A DNA stretch of 64,000 bases from Blastochloris viridis. Lineage in GTDB: Bacteria; Pseudomonadota; Alphaproteobacteria; UBA2136; UBA6156. The first letter of the stretch is position 1. Every line of letters starts with the position of its first letter. Made by a program: the position numbers and the translations under genes. The stretch covers positions 562,607 through 626,606 of the forward strand of contig VAFM01000002.1 of the NCBI GenBank assembly GCA_005768725.1. The letters are read 5' to 3'. The notes beneath the pieces were generated by a model. It worked only from the letters and a program-made list of their open reading frames with translations. It made no database searches and was not told the DNA's origin. Below are positions 61,154 to 64,000 of this stretch, piece after piece.

Positions 61154-61444
61154 ATGGAGACCACAGAAAATCGCACACGTAATCCAGGAAACTTCGCCAA
61201 CAATCCGCAACGGGCCGCGGCTGCGGGCCGTAAGGGCGGGCGTGTTTCGGGCGGTAACTTTGCCAATAATCCGGAACGGGCCGCCGAAGCGGGTCGCAAG
61301 GGGGGTCGTGCCTCAGGCGGGAATTTCGCCAACGACCCCAAACGGGCGGCCGAAGCGGGCCGCAAAGGCGGGCGTAGCTCGCACACCGCGCGCCGCGAGA
61401 CCGAAGAGGATGTGACCACCACATCACCGAAGCGTTCGAGTTAA
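61154..61444 (+). CDS. KGG-repeat (YciG-like) stress protein
   Basis: 96 aa. Three near-identical 22-residue units of the form GNFANNP-RAAEAGRKGGR-SG fill residues 12-77, with a short acidic-Ser/Thr tail. KGG-motif proteins are small, general-stress-induced and intrinsically disordered. GGGGAGGAA lies 9 bases before the ATG; a longer frame from 61112 is less likely. The two-sided terminator follows. Confidence 0.85.
   Translation: METTENRTRNPGNFANNPQRAAAAGRKGGRVSGGNFANNPERAAEAGRKGGRASGGNFANDPKRAAEAGRKGGRSSHTARRETEEDVTTTSPKRSS
61187..61384 (+). repeat. Three tandem 66-base coding repeats in the KGG gene
   Basis: Three consecutive 22-codon units, each beginning with GNFAN and ending with KGGR plus three residues. 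Confidence 0.85.
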
Positions 61445-61464
61445 GGATTGCGATTACATCAGAC

Positions 61465-61491
61465 AAAAGGGTGCAGCCGGGCACCCTTTTT
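61465..61491. terminator. Bidirectional terminator between KGG and fibre genes
   Basis: Stem AAAAGGGTGC / GCACCCTTTT with loop AGCCGG between convergent genes. Confidence 0.85.
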
Positions 61492-61530
61492 CATGCGTAT
61501 GCATTTGCAGAATCGCGCGAACGAAGCGCT

Positions 61531-64000
61531 TTACTGACGGCAGACGTAGGGGCGGCCGTTCACCATCTTGAAGGTACCGAAGGAGGCGCTGTTACACGCA
61601 TCTGCCGGGCTGTCGGAGAGCTGCACGGTACTGGCCGAGACACGTCCGCTGACGGTGACCGGTGCATTGATGGCAACGCTGCCCGCCGTGTTGGCGATCA
61701 CCGAAGTACTGCCAGAGACGATGCGGTCGGTGTTAGCCGTTGTACCGGAAATCAGACCATTACCGGAGGCAATAAGGGAGCCTGTGAGATAGGTTACACT
61801 GTTTACAGAACTGATGGTGGGACCGCTGCCGTTGGAGTAGGCCCAAAGCTCCACATAATCGGTACTGCCGTTCATGTAGATAAGAGAGGTGGCTTGAGAT
61901 GTAACACCGGAGGCATTGCTACCCGCATAACTGTTCTGGGCGCCGTTCTTGTAAATGCCGACATAACAGCCGCCTGCTACATCGCAGGAGACGCTGCCTG
62001 TGAAGTAGTAATAACCAGCGATAGTGGGCGTAAAGCGGCCTGTACCGGTATCGAAGTTATTGTAGGTATCGAATACCTTGGTACCGAGAGCCATTTTGGT
62101 CCATGTGCTGGCCGTAATGCTCTGGGACGCACTCTTCACAGCACGGAACGCCGGAACATTGGTGGGCGAAGCCCCGCCACCGAGTGCGGACACTGATACG
62201 CCATTAATAGTGCTGAGCGAGATGTTGTTGGTGGCCAGGTTAGGGATATAGCTGGCGGCACTGCCAAGGTAACCCCACGTCGTCCCGGCGGTACTCAGGC
62301 TGATGATGCTGGTGGCGCTGTTGGTCGTAACCGCCAGTGTGCCGGAGGTCAGCCGGTCGCCTAAAGCCGCTCCATTGGCCGCGCCGCCCACAAAGTTGAA
62401 GGCGCGCCCTTCGGCATAAAGCTGGCTAATGGATTTATTCGCGCAGGCTCCCACAAAGTTGGCCTGACCGCTGACATAGGCCCCCGTCGAAGCATTGAAC
62501 CACATGCCGTAGCTTGTGCCGGTGTCATCCCATGCTGGTGCATAGAGCATGCGGTTGGTGGATGTCCGCAAACCTGAGTTGTAATAGATATCGCTGCCTT
62601 GGCTGGTGCCGGTACAGACAATGGCATCCGGCCAGCCGCTGACCATGGTGGAGGTGCTTACCGTATCCTGAATGAACTTGTTCACCCACTTGGAGCCGTC
62701 ATACACCAGAATACTGTTAGCTACGGGGCTGGTCAGCGTTACATCGGTCAGGCTCGACATTGCACTGACACCTGCTCCATTGCTCACCAACCCATTGCCA
62801 GAGGCAAGGAGCGACCCGGAGAAATTGGTCTGAGAGTAAGATCCGTCAAAGGTTGAACCCGACGTGTAGCCAAACAGCTCGACATAATCTGTGGTGCCAT
62901 TCATGTAGATGACATCTGACGTTGTCGCGAAGATTTGAGAGGAGGAACTTGTGGCAAGGCCCGAGGTACGGGTACCTGATCCGTTTTTGAAGATACCCAC
63001 GTAACACGTAGCAACGGTATTGCCGCAACTGACGTTACCTGTAATCAGATAATGGCCTGCGATCGTCGGCTGGAAACGGCTGGTGGAGGTGTTGAAGTTA
63101 TTATAGGTATCGGAATCTTTCGTGCTGAACGTGATCTTTGTCCATGTGGTGGCGGGAACCCCTGTTTGGGCGGTGCTGTTTTTATGAACGCGGAACGCCG
63201 GCACATTGGTGGGCGAAGCCCCGCCACCGAGTGCTGACACCGACACGCCATTAATCGTGCTCAGCGAGATATTGTTGGTCGCCAGGTTCGGAATATAGCT
63301 GGCGGCACTGCCAAGGTAACCCCACGTTGTCCCCGCGGTACTCAGGCTGATGATGCTGGTGGCGCTGTTGGTGGTTACCGCCAGCGTGCCGCTCGTCAGG
63401 CGGTCGCCTAAAGCCCCACCAGCTTGGCCGGAGCCCCCGATAAAGTTGAAAGCTTGACCAGAGGAGTAAAGCTGGGAAATCGATTTGCTGTCACATGTAC
63501 CACCTGATGTGTAAGCCGTGTTTGCGGTTTGCATCATGTAGTAAGACTGGTTTGAGTTGAAACCGATTTGCACATAGGTTGCAGTGTCGGAAGAGGACAA
63601 TTGGCCTTCAACAGATCGGTACCAGTATCGTCCGGTACTGGCTTGGGGCATATAATGCGCGTAGAAAATACGTGCGTCGGTCGCTCCGCCCATCGTACAT
63701 AAAATCGCGTCTGGCCAGTTGGCAACCATGGTCGTGGTGCCGGAAATCGTCGTGGTGGCACTTGGCGTGACGTTCACCCAGTTGGTACCGTTGAAGGTTA
63801 ACACCTGGCCGCTGGCCGGGCTGGAAAGAGTGACATCCGCCAATGCTGAGAGGGCACTCGCACCCGTGCCGGACACGATGCCGTTGCCCGAAGCGCTGAG
63901 AATGGCACTGAAGTCGGCCACCTGGATCGTGGTGCCATCCGAATACCCCTGCATTTCCAGATAATCGGTGGTGCCGTTCATATAAACGATCTGAACGGAG
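61531..64000 (-). CDS. Repetitive C1q/tail-fibre-like surface protein (cut by right edge)
   Basis: At least 822 aa visible; the frame is open at the right edge, and the apparent ATG at 63981 lies inside a repeat (IVYMNGTTDYLEM). Repeats of C1q/TNF-like jelly-roll modules (FRP/FRVHKN...FSTKDSDTYNNF, YMNGTTDYVELFGY) alternate with linker segments carrying tail-fibre-style motifs (LTDVTLTSPVANSILVYDGSKWVN) and GDRLTSGTLAVTTNS. C-terminus SFGTFKMVNGRPYVCRQ. No signal peptide is visible because the N-terminus is outside the window. Probably a secreted adhesin or phage-tail-like fibre. Its repeats are almost identical in protein sequence. Confidence 0.7.
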   Translation of the reverse strand, partial: SVQIVYMNGTTDYLEMQGYSDGTTIQVADFSAILSASGNGIVSGTGASALSALADVTLSSPASGQVLTFNGTNWVNVTPSATTTISGTTTMVANWPDAILCTMGGATDARIFYAHYMPQASTGRYWYRSVEGQLSSSDTATYVQIGFNSNQSYYMMQTANTAYTSGGTCDSKSISQLYSSGQAFNFIGGSGQAGGALGDRLTSGTLAVTTNSATSIISLSTAGTTWGYLGSAASYIPNLATNNISLSTINGVSVSALGGGASPTNVPAFRVHKNSTAQTGVPATTWTKITFSTKDSDTYNNFNTSTSRFQPTIAGHYLITGNVSCGNTVATCYVGIFKNGSGTRTSGLATSSSSQIFATTSDVIYMNGTTDYVELFGYTSGSTFDGSYSQTNFSGSLLASGNGLVSNGAGVSAMSSLTDVTLTSPVANSILVYDGSKWVNKFIQDTVSTSTMVSGWPDAIVCTGTSQGSDIYYNSGLRTSTNRMLYAPAWDDTGTSYGMWFNASTGAYVSGQANFVGACANKSISQLYAEGRAFNFVGGAANGAALGDRLTSGTLAVTTNSATSIISLSTAGTTWGYLGSAASYIPNLATNNISLSTINGVSVSALGGGASPTNVPAFRAVKSASQSITASTWTKMALGTKVFDTYNNFDTGTGRFTPTIAGYYYFTGSVSCDVAGGCYVGIYKNGAQNSYAGSNASGVTSQATSLIYMNGSTDYVELWAYSNGSGPTISSVNSVTYLTGSLIASGNGLISGTTANTDRIVSGSTSVIANTAGSVAINAPVTVSGRVSASTVQLSDSPADACNSASFGTFKMVNGRPYVCRQ
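62144..62368. repeat. 225-base direct repeat, copy 1
   Basis: Nearly identical (about nine bases in ten) to 63191-63415 and equal in length; both copies encode the same residues from GDRLTSG to GGGASPTNVPAFR. Confidence 0.85.
63191..63415. repeat. 225-base direct repeat, copy 2
   Basis: Second copy of the repeat at 62144; 1047 bases apart. Differences are almost all silent. Confidence 0.85.

Noticed and set aside
1..64000. CRISPR array, tRNA or rRNA genes, insertion sequences
   Set aside because: No regularly spaced repeats, no tRNA cloverleaf with CCA-type end, and no transposase or integrase frame was seen by eye; a software scan was not possible.

Overview
The window looks like the chromosome of an alphaproteobacterium. 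The rph-rdgB-hemW order is typical of that class, next to a holA, LpoA-like, yraN, dolP block, with an outer-membrane porin and dense GC-rich coding. I cannot name a genus. No tRNA, rRNA, integrase, transposase, insertion sequence or CRISPR array was seen.

Layout. 1-9.9 kb is housekeeping: the holA 3' end, an LpoA/LppC-like lipoprotein-binding protein opposite yraN, dolP, a 0.66 kb non-coding AT-rich stretch dense in TGTGAA-type motifs, hemW-rdgB-rph, a Bcp peroxiredoxin, a small unknown, YggT, and a thioredoxin-fold secreted protein. 9.9-53.3 kb is one large surface-machine locus, almost all on the + strand. It starts with a TraD/TraG-like ATPase without membrane anchor and small membrane proteins (9.9-14.5 kb). 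Next is a type IVb pilus module of the R64/TCP kind (16.1-31.7 kb): secretin, PilQ-type ATPase, PilR-type platform protein, PilO/PilP-like proteins, pilin-like proteins, half a prepilin peptidase, and three proteins with TcpQ-like C-termini. Then comes an F-type type IV secretion module: two TraA/VirB2-like small proteins, TraL, TraE, TraK, a lytic transglycosylase, a UvrD-like helicase, two Cys-rich secreted paralogues on the - strand, a sigma-ParB fusion protein, two unknown large proteins, TraB, TraV and TraC. It closes with a Pro-rich membrane protein with a PilP/GspC-like tail and a divergent NusA paralogue.

53.3-64 kb returns to ordinary functions: a surface polysaccharide cassette (GT4 glycosyltransferase, GlcNAc-1-P transferase type, galU, sugar epimerase), nth, a small unknown, a TerC-family membrane protein, a porin, a KGG-repeat protein, and a repetitive C1q/tail-fibre-like surface protein that runs off the right edge.

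Working model (inference): the pilus and F-type modules are interleaved with shared regulators and shared transcription direction, so they probably form one envelope-spanning apparatus for DNA or protein transfer or cell contact. No relaxase was recognised, so conjugation is not demonstrated. The most unusual elements are the NusA paralogue, the sigma-ParB fusion with an inverted repeat upstream, the anchor-less coupling ATPase beside a two-helix membrane protein, a helicase with an altered Walker B motif, and an ATPase gene whose best Shine-Dalgarno points at an ATT codon.
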